A DNA stretch of 53,166 nt from Methanoregula sp. GTDB lineage: Archaea; Halobacteriota; Methanomicrobia; Methanomicrobiales; Methanospirillaceae. A program made the translations under genes and the position numbers. The notes under the pieces are model-generated. The model saw only the letters and a program-made list of their open reading frames with translations. It searched no databases and was not told the DNA's origin. Positions 1-12,478 of the stretch are shown in pieces; positions within the stretch are counted from its first letter, which is position 1, and the number at the start of each line of letters is the position of its first letter. The DNA lies in NCBI GenBank assembly GCA_003141335.1, contig PLLR01000074.1:1-53166 (forward strand), written 5' to 3'.

Positions 1-86
1 GAACCAAGTGCGTAAGTCCTATTTAAGAAGATTTCAGAGTATCGGACAAGCCATTGTTTCTTCATGAATTTTTTTCACCAGATTGA

Positions 87-377
87 TTATTTTTTCTTTC
101 TCGCCATCTTACGTACCCGTTCTACCTCATCGGTATCTTCAATCCGGAGCAGGTAGGTTCCATGACAGGGTTTTGTATACGGAAAGATGATCTTTTTGCC
201 ATCCTCAATACCGAGAGCAATCGGCGGAAGACCGATGATGTACTCGTCAAAGAGCTTGTAACCGGGATCAACATACCAGATCTCTTTGAAATTCTTTTCT
301 GCATATTCCCGGCACTCCTTGAACGAAGCACCGAGCGGGAGGATCATCTCGTATTTCAGGTTCTCGATACAGCCCAT
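87..377 (-). CDS. DUF1894 family protein (methanogen-associated)
   Basis: 96-aa ORF, 22-nt overlap with upstream DUF1890-like gene; sequence pattern recalled as DUF1894. Confidence 0.75.
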   Translation of the reverse strand: MGCIENLKYEMILPLGASFKECREYAEKNFKEIWYVDPGYKLFDEYIIGLPPIALGIEDGKKIIFPYTKPCHGTYLLRIEDTDEVERVRKMARKKK

Positions 378-838
378 CCGAACACCTCGTTTATCTTTGC
401 TTTCAGCTGCATCGGGTTATGTACCGCTTTGTCGACAATTTTCTCGCAGGGGAAATTTATCTCGTCGGCAAGCGGCCCGGGATCTTTTCCAAAGACAATA
501 ACAACCAGCCTTCGTTCCGGCAGCAGGTGGCGCATCGTCGCCGCGTAGGCAATTGCCGCATCGTTGTGCGCAAAGACCACGCAGAGATCGCAGTCCCTTT
601 TCTTCTCAACTATTTCGGCGATGCACTTTTCAAGTACCATCGTATCTTCGATGTAGTGCCTTTCGGGGTCCGAAACTTTCAGGAGATTGAGAACAGAGGG
701 GTTGCCCGCGATAAGAACATCGGTACCTCTTTTTTTCAGGTTGTGTGCTACATGAAACGCGAGCGCTTGTTGTGCAGGTGCCTCCGGGCACCCGAGTACG
801 ATGAGCGCTTTTTTTGGTATTACTGGTATGTCGGTCAT
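356..838 (-). CDS. DUF1890 family protein
   Basis: ORF 356..886; likely start at [23 protein letters not shown] (838), 4-nt overlap with upstream gene. Confidence 0.75.
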   Translation of the reverse strand: MTDIPVIPKKALIVLGCPEAPAQQALAFHVAHNLKKRGTDVLIAGNPSVLNLLKVSDPERHYIEDTMVLEKCIAEIVEKKRDCDLCVVFAHNDAAIAYAATMRHLLPERRLVVIVFGKDPGPLADEINFPCEKIVDKAVHNPMQLKAKINEVFGWAVSRT

Positions 839-1392
839 CTTTTCTCTCCGATTATTGCCTGTTTGCCGGAGCAGGTTCCTGTGCATTCAGCGGACTGCTG
901 GCAGACATGCTCCGCATCCGCTTCCTTGAACGGGTGATGGCAGTACGGGCACGTGAAATCACATTCGGTCCCTTCGTACGGGCAGATGGTCATGGAGAGA
1001 TCGGCGAGCGGGTGCCCCTTGCCCCGGATTTCGAACTCCTTGTACCAGCCGAACGGTGCCCGTTTCACTTCAATCGGTTCTCTGTTAAGTGCGTCTTCGA
1101 GTCCTTTGAGAATGGAGAACGCAACCTGAGGCGACCCGAGCGTGCTCGTCAGGTGGGCATAGGGGTAAATCAGCACTTTTCTGACTTTGAGTTTTTCCAG
1201 TCGCTGCAGTATATTCTGGTGTGCACTTGCGATTACCTTGTCAGGATTTTTCTCATCGATTTTCTCGACACAACAGAAGAGGACAACGCATTCCTCCATC
1301 CGGTCCTCGCGCACAGTAAGAGGTTCTGCCAGCTTTGTCTTCTGGGTTGCATTGTACCACATAGAGGATGCATGAATGGAGAGGATCCTCAT
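835..1392 (-). CDS. Free-standing archaeal threonyl-tRNA synthetase editing domain protein
   Basis: 185 aa, [24 protein letters not shown]...[22 protein letters not shown], typical of the archaeal ThrRS N-terminal editing domain; no catalytic synthetase module follows. Confidence 0.8.
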   Translation of the reverse strand: MRILSIHASSMWYNATQKTKLAEPLTVREDRMEECVVLFCCVEKIDEKNPDKVIASAHQNILQRLEKLKVRKVLIYPYAHLTSTLGSPQVAFSILKGLEDALNREPIEVKRAPFGWYKEFEIRGKGHPLADLSMTICPYEGTECDFTCPYCHHPFKEADAEHVCQQSAECTGTCSGKQAIIGEKR

Positions 1393-2875
1393 GAGTTACC
1401 CCTCCCAATAAGCATACTGATTGCATCGCTCGTGATGAGACCAATGAGATGCTGATCTGCATCAACGACCGGCAGGGCCGAGATGGAGTGCTCCTCCATT
1501 TTCTTTGCGGCAGATTCGATCGGTTCATCCGGGGCTGTTGTGATGACATTTTTTGACATGATCTCATCAAGCCAGAGGAAATTTCTGGCAACTGCTTTTG
1601 CGATATCCCACGAGGTGACGATGCCGACGAGATGCCCGCTCATCGACAATACCGGCAGGTGGTTGACCTCCAGGTTGATCAATCGCCGTGCCGTAACAGC
1701 AGTTGTTACCCCTTCCTCAATGGTCGGGACATTCCTGATCATGACATCGCTGACCACGGTCCTTGAGAGGAACTGGGTAATCAGGTAATTGATCTGGCCG
1801 GATTCCAGTAAGAACGCATCATGGCCGTAGTTGGAACGGATCTCGCTGTACCGGACCTCGCATTCATTTGCCGTCAGCGCTGATATGATCTCCTGCGACT
1901 GGTAGGGTGGGTAGAGCCAGTCAGAGGAGACCGAAATGACGAGGAATCCTGCGTGTACTCCTGCAAGCCCTTTAGCGAGCGAACCGTCTTTTATCAGGTC
2001 GAAGTAATCGATCGCCTTTGTTATGTACAGGTACGAGTTGGCATCGAACCGCTGGGTGAACGTGTCACCCTGGTGGTGGAGATAACTCTCCACGGCAAAA
2101 TCTGTCGAGAGGTCAAACCCGATCCGGTCCTTTGCCTGGAGCGAGCGGCCGAACTTCGCATGCATCGACTCGTCGGAGAGATACGTGATATGTCCGACCA
2201 TGCGGGCGAGTGCGAGTCCCTTGACCGGGCCGGCCGAATCATACGATTTCCGGTCATAGTAGTTGCCGCAGTTCCACTCGGGATCCGAGATGATCGCCTT
2301 CCGACCGACTTCGTTGAACGCGATCTGCTGGGGCGTGGAGTAGCCCGTAGTTGCTATTACGATCGCCTTTTTCACCATATCCGGGTAGCTGACCGTCCAC
2401 TGGAGCACCTGCATGCCCCCCATCGATCCGCCGGCCACCGCATAGAGCTGCGGGATGCCGAGATGGTCGATGAGCAGTTTCTGGGCGTTCACCATATCCC
2501 TGATAGTAATTACCGGGAACGCAGCACCATAGGGTTTGCCAGTCGCCGGGTTGTCTGATGATGGGCCGGTCGATCCTTTGCAGCCACCGATCACGTTCGA
2601 GCAGATCACACAATACCGGTCCGTATCAAAGGCTTTGCCCGGGCCAACTACCGCATCCCACCAGCCCGGTTTATCCTCACCCTCATGAAATCCCGCAACA
2701 TGGGCATCGCCCGAGAGTGCATGGCAGATTAAAATGGCATTGTTCCGTTCCCGGTTCAGCTTACCGTATGTCTCGTAGGCAATAGTTAGGGAAGGAAGAG
2801 TATCCCCGCTTTCAAGTGCGAGCGGGGAGGGATGGTGATAATAGTGTGTTGTTACCGTGCCCACAGACCCTTTGA

Positions 2876-2879
<4 letters not shown>
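1389..2879 (-). CDS. metX: Homoserine O-acetyltransferase with C-terminal CBS domain pair
   Basis: [25 protein letters not shown] motifs; C-terminal two CBS repeats ([17 protein letters not shown]..., [19 protein letters not shown]). Confidence 0.92.
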
Positions 2880-5632
<2,753 letters not shown>

Positions 5633-5642
5633 GATACCTCCA

Positions 5643-5714
5643 AGCCAGAGCCCGGAATCGAACCGGGTTGTAGTTGATCTGCAGTCAACCGCGTAGCCAC
5701 TCCGCCACTCTGGC
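5643..5714 (-). tRNA. tRNA-Cys (GCA)
   Basis: Minus strand GCCAGAGTGGCGGAGTGGCTACGCGGTTGACTGCAGATCAACTACAACCCGGTTCGATTCCGGGCTCTGGC+U73; acceptor, anticodon and T stems pair; loop CTGCAGA gives GCA; no encoded CCA. Confidence 0.95.
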
Positions 5715-5902
5715 ACAGTGTCTGAATTCACAATTGTGAATCTGACCATAATAAATAACAATTGTGAATATTTATAGGTTTTGTGATTGACAGATGCCTT
5801 ACGGGCGGTGCGCCCTACAGCAGCGATACGAGAAAAGAGTGGCCTGATTTCATCGGGGCCACCGATGACCTGATAGCCCGCGGTTGACAGGAAAAAAGGA
5901 AA

Positions 5903-6478
5903 TTATTTTTCCAGTTTTTTCATCAGCCACGCCATATTGGTACCCAGCGTCTTCATCGTTGCGAGGCCCTCTTTATCCTTTTTCACATCACCGGGTGCAA
6001 GCCCCATACCGATGTTCCAGTAGGATGAGCCGGGGACAATCATCTGGCTGATCAAGAAGAAATGGTTAAGCGTATCGAACATATGGATTGCACCGGCCCG
6101 ACGGGCTGCAACCACAGCAGCGCCAACCTTGCGCTGGAACATGTGATCGTTTGCCCGTGCTACATATCCCGTACGGTCGATGAGCGCTTTCATCTCCGTT
6201 GAAACATCCGTGAAGTAGGTGGGCGATGCCAGGATGATCCCGTCAGCTTCAACCATCTTTACGATGCACTCGTTAACGACATCGTTGTTGATCACACACC
6301 GCTGGTCACGGTTCTCATAACATTTTCCGCAGGCAAGGCACCCCCGATTTTTTTTGCCCGCGAGCTGTACCATCTCGATCTCGATCCCTGCTTTTTTGGG
6401 TTCCCTGAACACCGTGTTCACCAGAATGGCTGTATTACCGTCTTTTCTGGCACTGCCGTTAAATGCTACGACTTTCAT
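5903..6478 (-). CDS. Flavodoxin/NADPH-dependent FMN reductase family protein
   Basis: MKVVAFNGSARKDGNTAILV...CGKCYENRDQRCVINNDV...ILASPTYFTDVS. Confidence 0.88.
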   Translation of the reverse strand: MKVVAFNGSARKDGNTAILVNTVFREPKKAGIEIEMVQLAGKKNRGCLACGKCYENRDQRCVINNDVVNECIVKMVEADGIILASPTYFTDVSTEMKALIDRTGYVARANDHMFQRKVGAAVVAARRAGAIHMFDTLNHFFLISQMIVPGSSYWNIGMGLAPGDVKKDKEGLATMKTLGTNMAWLMKKLEK

Positions 6479-6613
6479 TTTCTACCTCTTTTCATTAGTG
6501 TTGTCCTGAATACTATAGAATCCCCGTTTGCTGCCACAACCGCATGAACCGAGCTGGCCATCCATAACCTTCTTTAGAGTCCGTGCCGAAAATGGATCAC
6601 AGGCTGCATCATC

Positions 6614-9154
6614 ATGGCGGAAGAAGAGTTCCCATTCATTCCTGTCGATCAGCTGATGGAAACACTGCACACATCACTGCAGGGTCTCTCTTCTGAAGAG
6701 GTTGAATCCCGAAAGGCATCCTATGGCCCCAATGCGGTGGTACGGCAGAAAAAGCTGGCAGCCTTTCGCCAGTTTGCCGGCCAGTTCAAAAACCCGCTGA
6801 TTATTATACTCCTCCTCGCAGCGGTCCTCTCCGTTTTTCTTGCGGAATTTGTCGATGCAATGATCATCATCGTGATTGTGTTCCTGAGCGTGTTCATTGA
6901 CTTTTTCCAGGAGTACCGGGCAGAACGGGCAGTCGAGCTCTTAAAGGAAAAAATCTCTACTCTGGCCACGGTTATCAGGGCTGGAATCCGGCAGGATGTG
7001 CCATTGTCGGAGCTGGTCCCGGGGGACATCATTACCCTGTCCGCCGGTGATATTGTGCCTGCAGATGCCCGTGTCATCCTTGCCCGGGATTTCTTTGTGG
7101 ACCAGTCGGCACTCACAGGAGAATCGTTCCCGGTGGAAAAAACAGCACAGATTCGGGCGGGCGAGAAACAGGATCCGCATCTATGGGAACAATACTTGTT
7201 CATGAGCTCACCGGTAGTTTCCGGTAGTGCAACGGCAGTAGTGGTAAAAACCGGGATGTCGACCGAATACGGGAAGATTGCAGAACGGCTGACCGCCCGG
7301 CCACCGGAGACGGAATTTGAACGCGGGCTGAAGCAGTTTTCGTACCTTGTCACCCGGATCATCTTCCTCCTTGTTATATTCGTTTTTTTCACCAATGCCC
7401 TGTTTAAACATGGTGTCCTCGAATCGCTCCTGTTTGCGGTTGCACTTGCAGTTGGCCTGACGCCCGAGCTGCTCCCCATGATCCTGACGCTCAATCTCTC
7501 GAAGGGGGCGCTCGCGATGTCAGAGAAAGGAGTGATCGTCAAGCACCTGGCCTCGATCCAGAACTTCGGGAGCATGGACATGCTCTGCACCGACAAGACC
7601 GGGACACTGACCGAGAACCGGATCACACTGGTGTACCATGTGGATGCAGAAAGGAACACCAGTGAACAGGTACTGTTGTATTCGTACCTGAACAGTTATC
7701 ACCAGACAGGACTGAAAAGTCCGCTTGACGATGCAATTCTCAGAACGAGCGGCGTGGAGATCGGGCAGTTCCAGAAAATTGACGAAATCCCGTTTGATTT
7801 CATTCGGAAACGGGTCTCGGTCGTAGTTGCAAAAAACCAGGATCGTATTCTGATCACCAAGGGGGCGCCCGAGGAGGTCCTGAAATTATGTACCCGTGTT
7901 TCCCGAATGAGCGTGTCAGAACCTTTTTTTGGGGATTGGCATACGCGGGCTGTGGGTTTATACGAAACGCTCAGCAGTGAAGGGTTCAGGGTCCTTGCTG
8001 TCGCTTCAAAAGAGATCACGGAAGAAAAATCCACTTATACCTTTGATGATGAAACCGACCTTACCCTGCATGGCTTTGTTGCATTCATCGATCCCCCCAA
8101 GGAGACCGTACGTGAATCACTGCGCATGCTCCATGACGCGGGAGTTGAAGTGAAGATCATCACCGGCGATAACGAACTCGTCACCCGTCATGTATGTGCC
8201 GCACTCGAGTTCCCGATCACCCGGATGATTAAGGGGAGCGAGATCGCCCGGATGGACAGCGACACCCTCGCCAGCGCAGTCGAGCAGGCGAACATATTCA
8301 CCCGGGTTTCCCCGCCACAGAAAGAACGGATCATCAGGGCGCTGATGAAGAATAATCACGTGGTTGGCTATCTCGGGGACGGGATCAACGATGCCCCCTC
8401 GATCCGGGCCGCAGATATCGGGATCACGGTGGACAACGCAGTCGATATCGCAAAGGAATCTGCCGACATCGTCCTGCTGAAAAAAGATCTCCGCGTACTC
8501 CGGGACGGCATCCTTGAAGGACGGAAGACGTTTGGAAACACGATGAAGTACATCATGATGGGGACAAGCTCGAATTTTGGTAACATGGTCAGTGTCGCGG
8601 CCGCGTCACTCTTTCTGCCCTTCCTTCCCCTTCTTCCTGTCCAGATACTCCTTAATAACCTCCTCTACGACGTGTCCCAGTCAACAATTCCAACGGATGC
8701 GGTTGATGAGGAATATGTACTGGCACCAAAACGGTGGGATATCGGATTCATCAAAAAATTTCTGCTCGTATTCGGACCGGTCAGTTCCCTGTTTGATATC
8801 CTCACCTTTATCAGTCTCCTGGTGGTATTTCACGCACCCATGGAGATATTCCGGACGGTATGGTTTCTCGAATCGCTCTGCACCCAGACATTCATCATTT
8901 TTGCCATCAGGACCCCCAAGGTACCGTTCTATAAAAGTCATCCCAGCAGGCTCCTTATCATCAGCAGCATATTCGTTGTCCTGGCCGGGATCGCAATCAC
9001 CCTCACACCCGCAGGTGGTCTCTTTGGTTTTGTCCCCATCACGTTCCCGTATTTCCTGCTTATAGGGGCACTTGTGGCCGGGTATATCGTCGTTGTTGAG
9101 ATCGTCAAAAAAAGGTTTTACCGTAATACCATCAACCGGAATGGCACTCATTGA
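6614..9154 (+). CDS. mgtA: Magnesium-translocating-type P-type ATPase
   Basis: GLTPELLPMILTLNLSKGALAMSEKGVIVKHLASIQNFGSMDMLCTDKTGTLTENR; P-type DKTGT motif; MgtA/B-like. Confidence 0.85.
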   Translation: MAEEEFPFIPVDQLMETLHTSLQGLSSEEVESRKASYGPNAVVRQKKLAAFRQFAGQFKNPLIIILLLAAVLSVFLAEFVDAMIIIVIVFLSVFIDFFQEYRAERAVELLKEKISTLATVIRAGIRQDVPLSELVPGDIITLSAGDIVPADARVILARDFFVDQSALTGESFPVEKTAQIRAGEKQDPHLWEQYLFMSSPVVSGSATAVVVKTGMSTEYGKIAERLTARPPETEFERGLKQFSYLVTRIIFLLVIFVFFTNALFKHGVLESLLFAVALAVGLTPELLPMILTLNLSKGALAMSEKGVIVKHLASIQNFGSMDMLCTDKTGTLTENRITLVYHVDAERNTSEQVLLYSYLNSYHQTGLKSPLDDAILRTSGVEIGQFQKIDEIPFDFIRKRVSVVVAKNQDRILITKGAPEEVLKLCTRVSRMSVSEPFFGDWHTRAVGLYETLSSEGFRVLAVASKEITEEKSTYTFDDETDLTLHGFVAFIDPPKETVRESLRMLHDAGVEVKIITGDNELVTRHVCAALEFPITRMIKGSEIARMDSDTLASAVEQANIFTRVSPPQKERIIRALMKNNHVVGYLGDGINDAPSIRAADIGITVDNAVDIAKESADIVLLKKDLRVLRDGILEGRKTFGNTMKYIMMGTSSNFGNMVSVAAASLFLPFLPLLPVQILLNNLLYDVSQSTIPTDAVDEEYVLAPKRWDIGFIKKFLLVFGPVSSLFDILTFISLLVVFHAPMEIFRTVWFLESLCTQTFIIFAIRTPKVPFYKSHPSRLLIISSIFVVLAGIAITLTPAGGLFGFVPITFPYFLLIGALVAGYIVVVEIVKKRFYRNTINRNGTH

Positions 9155-9481
9155 ATATCCTGAACAGGTAGTTTACAGCAGGTTAAAATCAGGATGATAG
9201 GGATCGTTCAATAACGATTCAGTATTTTTCCTGCAGTCGTTACGCTCAGCAGGGCTCTGCCCTTTACCCCATGTTGCTGCCAGGACCAGGGACCATGAAG
9301 ACAGAGTTAAGTGTGAAGATGGCCGGGTGTGAAACTATCGATGGTAAAGGAAATGAAAAAAATGATTCATGTGATTTATAGGAAGAACTCATCGATGAAT
9401 TTATCCCGATTGAGCGTTTGAGCAGAAAGGATATTACTGAACAGATCATGCAAGCTAGTATCCAATTAACAGGTGCGAACA

Positions 9482-10129
9482 ATGCTCCAGAAAATTGCCA
9501 TCTGCATACTGGTCCTCTGTGTTTTTCTGTGCGGGTGTACCACACCACTACCGGACAAAACAGGGTCAGTCACGATCACCTCGTCGCCATCCGGTGCGGA
9601 GGTCTACCTCGATAATGAATATCACGGCACTACGCCAAACACCATCAATGTGGTACCAGCCGGTAACCACACGGTGGAGATTCGTGAACGCGGGTATAAA
9701 AACTGGTCCCAGAACATAACAGTTACTTCAGGACATACTGCATCTGTCACACCATCACTGGTGCCGGATGCGGCCACAGTTCCGACAACAGTCCCGGTCA
9801 CCTTTGCCACCATGACAAAAAAAGACGTCCCGCAGATCCATATCGATGGCTATTGGACCTGGCCGGCAATAAGGAGTAATACTAATCCGGAACCACTCCT
9901 TGTGCATGTTGAGGGTGCCAATGTCGGGTATGCTGATGCACGGGAGGTAACGACATCTGCGAATATGTACTTAGACGGACGACAAATCTGCTGGACCAAG
10001 GTTTACCTGGGAACGATAAAAGCCGGTGGACATGTCACAAAAGACACCATGATGTCCTGCTCGCTCCCGCCCGATGTAAACAGCCAGAATTTAAAAATCG
10101 AGTTTGAGAATGTGGTAATTAGTCCATAA
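9482..10129 (+). CDS. PEGA domain lipoprotein
   Basis: Signal peptide with LCGC lipobox; GSVTITSSPSGAEVYLDNEYHGTTPNTINVVPAGNHTVEIRERGY. Confidence 0.8.
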   Translation: MLQKIAICILVLCVFLCGCTTPLPDKTGSVTITSSPSGAEVYLDNEYHGTTPNTINVVPAGNHTVEIRERGYKNWSQNITVTSGHTASVTPSLVPDAATVPTTVPVTFATMTKKDVPQIHIDGYWTWPAIRSNTNPEPLLVHVEGANVGYADAREVTTSANMYLDGRQICWTKVYLGTIKAGGHVTKDTMMSCSLPPDVNSQNLKIEFENVVISP

Positions 10130-10236
10130 CACAATTTCCCCGTTCCCTGAATGCAGTCAGAGAAAACGGGCTCCTGCAAGACGGAAGAGTTTTCCCGGTT
10201 AACGATACGCGTCCATCATCGGTTTTTTTTTAGAGA

Positions 10237-11214
10237 TTATGTACTTCTGTTTGTTTGCCGGAGCATGCGGAGCACTGCTTCCCCGAACTCCCGGGTCCCC
10301 GCTGAACCACCAAGATCCCGGGTTTTAATCCCGACTGCGAGCACCTCCTGTACCGCCGCCTCAATACGTTCCGATCCCCGGGCATCGCCACAATAGGCAA
10401 GGAGCAGCCCCGCACTCCGCAGGGCAGCGATCGGGTTTGCAATGTTCCGCCCGGCAATATCCGGGGCACTCCCGTGCACCGGCTCAAAAAGGGCATAGCG
10501 GTCACCGATGTTGGCACTCGGCACCAGTCCCAGTCCTCCGACAAGATACGAAGCCACGTCCGAAAGGATATCCCCGAAGATGTTGGTCGTGACAACAACA
10601 TCATACGAGGCGGGATGCTGGAGGATATCCAGCGCAAGAGCGTCGATGAACTTGTCATTACAGGAGATCCCCACAGCTTTCGCTTCGGCAAGGCAGATGT
10701 CACGGAACAATACATCGGACTTGAGCACGTTTGCCTTATGCCCGATGGTCAGCCTGCCGTTCCGCTGGTGTGCAAGCCGGATTGCAGAACGGACGATCCG
10801 TTCGGTACCCATCCGGGTCACCACCCGGAGTGTGGTTGCCCGGTCAGCGCCAATCTCCTCAATTCCGGAATAGAGCCCCTCGGTATTTTCCCGCACGATC
10901 ATAATGTCGAACCCGTCACCTTTGACCGGCCGCAGGTTCGCGTAGAGATCGAGCGCTTTTCTCAGCCGCAGCACCACGCTCTGGTAATCCTTCATGGGGG
11001 GAGTCGTAATTGCTCCGAACAGGATCGCATCTGCGGTCTTCAGTTCGGCAATATCGCGATCTGCACACGGGCATCCGGTCTGTTCCCAGCGGTGGTATCC
11101 GACATCAACCGGGAAGTATTCGTACTCGGGATGGAGCAGTTCGAGAACGTTTTGTGCAACCGGGATCACCTCATGACCGATCCCGTCCCCTTCAACAATT
11201 GCAATCCGGGTCAT
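10237..11214 (-). CDS. aksF: Isocitrate/isopropylmalate dehydrogenase family, likely (homo)n-isocitrate dehydrogenase of coenzyme B synthesis or LeuB
   Basis: MTRIAIVEGDGIGHEVIPVA...NIFGDILSDVAS...FEPVHGSAPDIAGRNIANPIAAL; operon with AksA/D/E homologs. Confidence 0.75.
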   Translation of the reverse strand: MTRIAIVEGDGIGHEVIPVAQNVLELLHPEYEYFPVDVGYHRWEQTGCPCADRDIAELKTADAILFGAITTPPMKDYQSVVLRLRKALDLYANLRPVKGDGFDIMIVRENTEGLYSGIEEIGADRATTLRVVTRMGTERIVRSAIRLAHQRNGRLTIGHKANVLKSDVLFRDICLAEAKAVGISCNDKFIDALALDILQHPASYDVVVTTNIFGDILSDVASYLVGGLGLVPSANIGDRYALFEPVHGSAPDIAGRNIANPIAALRSAGLLLAYCGDARGSERIEAAVQEVLAVGIKTRDLGGSAGTREFGEAVLRMLRQTNRST

Positions 11215-12011
11215 TTCGCCCTCCACTGCACCACCAGTTCATTCACCACACGGGCGATCTGCACCGGGCTTGCACCCCAGTGAACCACGGCACCGCACTT
11301 CCCCTTGTATATGCCGATGCCTTCACGTTCGGAGCGGCAGCAGCGGGCAATGAACGGCTCTTCCCGCACGGATTCCAGCGGGCAGATATTCTCCAGCACA
11401 AAGTCCTTCCCGTAGCACTCGGTGTAGAACTGTGAGCCCGTCAGGCAGCCGGCCACCCGTTCACCTCCCTGCATGGGGTCGGCATCAAGCGTGCGGGTAT
11501 ACCCTGCAGCACGGCAGGGGTAGACATCGGCCTGCACCTGCGTGATGTCACGGGTGTGGTGGCAGAACGTGACCGAAAGATCGCCAAAGAGCCCGGCGGA
11601 CTCCAGCTCCCGGATACATGCCGAGAGACTCGGGCGGGGAGGAGTTACATCATAGACATGGATCTTGAGCAGCCCGGACATATCGGGATCGAGCACGAAC
11701 GTCATATGTTCGTCCAGCCCGGTAAAGATCGTGCAGTGGTATCCCGTATCGAGTGCAAGCCCGATAAGTCGCGTGCGGTCATGGATCTGCACCTTCTCTG
11801 GGTAGCGGTAGGTTTCCCCGCTCGTTGCGATCACCTTTGATGCTATGATGGTGCGCATCATGCCGCTCCCTGCCGGGTCCGGAGTAACCTCAAGAAGTTC
11901 GTAACCTTCGCCCGTGTCCCGCACAAGAAAACGGCTCAGGAAATATACCTTATCACCGCAGGGCTTTGTTGAAGCATACCCGACAAGCTTGCACTGTTCA
12001 GGAAAGATCAT
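11211..12011 (-). CDS. Uncharacterised Cys-rich protein in coenzyme B cluster
   Basis: 266 aa ORF overlapping aksE and aksF by 4 nt each; no family confidently recognised. Confidence 0.7.
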   Translation of the reverse strand: MIFPEQCKLVGYASTKPCGDKVYFLSRFLVRDTGEGYELLEVTPDPAGSGMMRTIIASKVIATSGETYRYPEKVQIHDRTRLIGLALDTGYHCTIFTGLDEHMTFVLDPDMSGLLKIHVYDVTPPRPSLSACIRELESAGLFGDLSVTFCHHTRDITQVQADVYPCRAAGYTRTLDADPMQGGERVAGCLTGSQFYTECYGKDFVLENICPLESVREEPFIARCCRSEREGIGIYKGKCGAVVHWGASPVQIARVVNELVVQWRAK

Positions 12012-12478
12012 CCGTGGGTCCTCCAGTAGTTGACAAGACCGCCAGCTGCAAGGATCTCCTGCATCTTAGGCGAGAGCGGGCGGGTAACAGACTTCTTACC
12101 CCCTGCCTCAACCCATCCTTCTGCAAGATCAAATGAGACCCCCGTTCCTTCCCTGCAGGTAAGGTCGCATTCGATGAGCGGGAGCCCGACATTGATCGCA
12201 TTCCGGAAAAATATCCGTGCAAAGGATGGCGCCACCACCGCAACCACCCCGGCCTCCCGTATGGCGATCGCTGCCTGTTCCCGGGATGACCCGCAGCCGA
12301 AATTTTTTCCTGCCACGATCACGGCACCGTTCATCCGGCTGGCAAGTGACGGATCGAGATCTTCGAACACGTGCGCAACCCAGATACTGTGGTCCTTTGT
12401 CCGCAGGTAGCGCCCGGCAATCACAAGATCCGTGTCAATATCCGCACCAACGCAGACTGCACGCCCTTTACCCTGCAT
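12008..12478 (-). CDS. aksE: Homoaconitase/isopropylmalate isomerase small subunit
   Basis: MQGKGRAVCVGADIDTDLVIAGRYL...GKNFGCGSSREQAAIAI. Confidence 0.8.
   Translation of the reverse strand: MQGKGRAVCVGADIDTDLVIAGRYLRTKDHSIWVAHVFEDLDPSLASRMNGAVIVAGKNFGCGSSREQAAIAIREAGVVAVVAPSFARIFFRNAINVGLPLIECDLTCREGTGVSFDLAEGWVEAGGKKSVTRPLSPKMQEILAAGGLVNYWRTHG

Noticed and set aside
5800-5815. GGGCGgtgCGCCC hairpin after pscS-tRNA region
   Set aside because: Short stem in a small intergenic gap; insufficient to call terminator or repeat
6721-7659. 312-aa minus-strand ORF opposite mgtA
   Set aside because: Antisense shadow of the P-type ATPase, low-complexity Ser/Arg-rich translation
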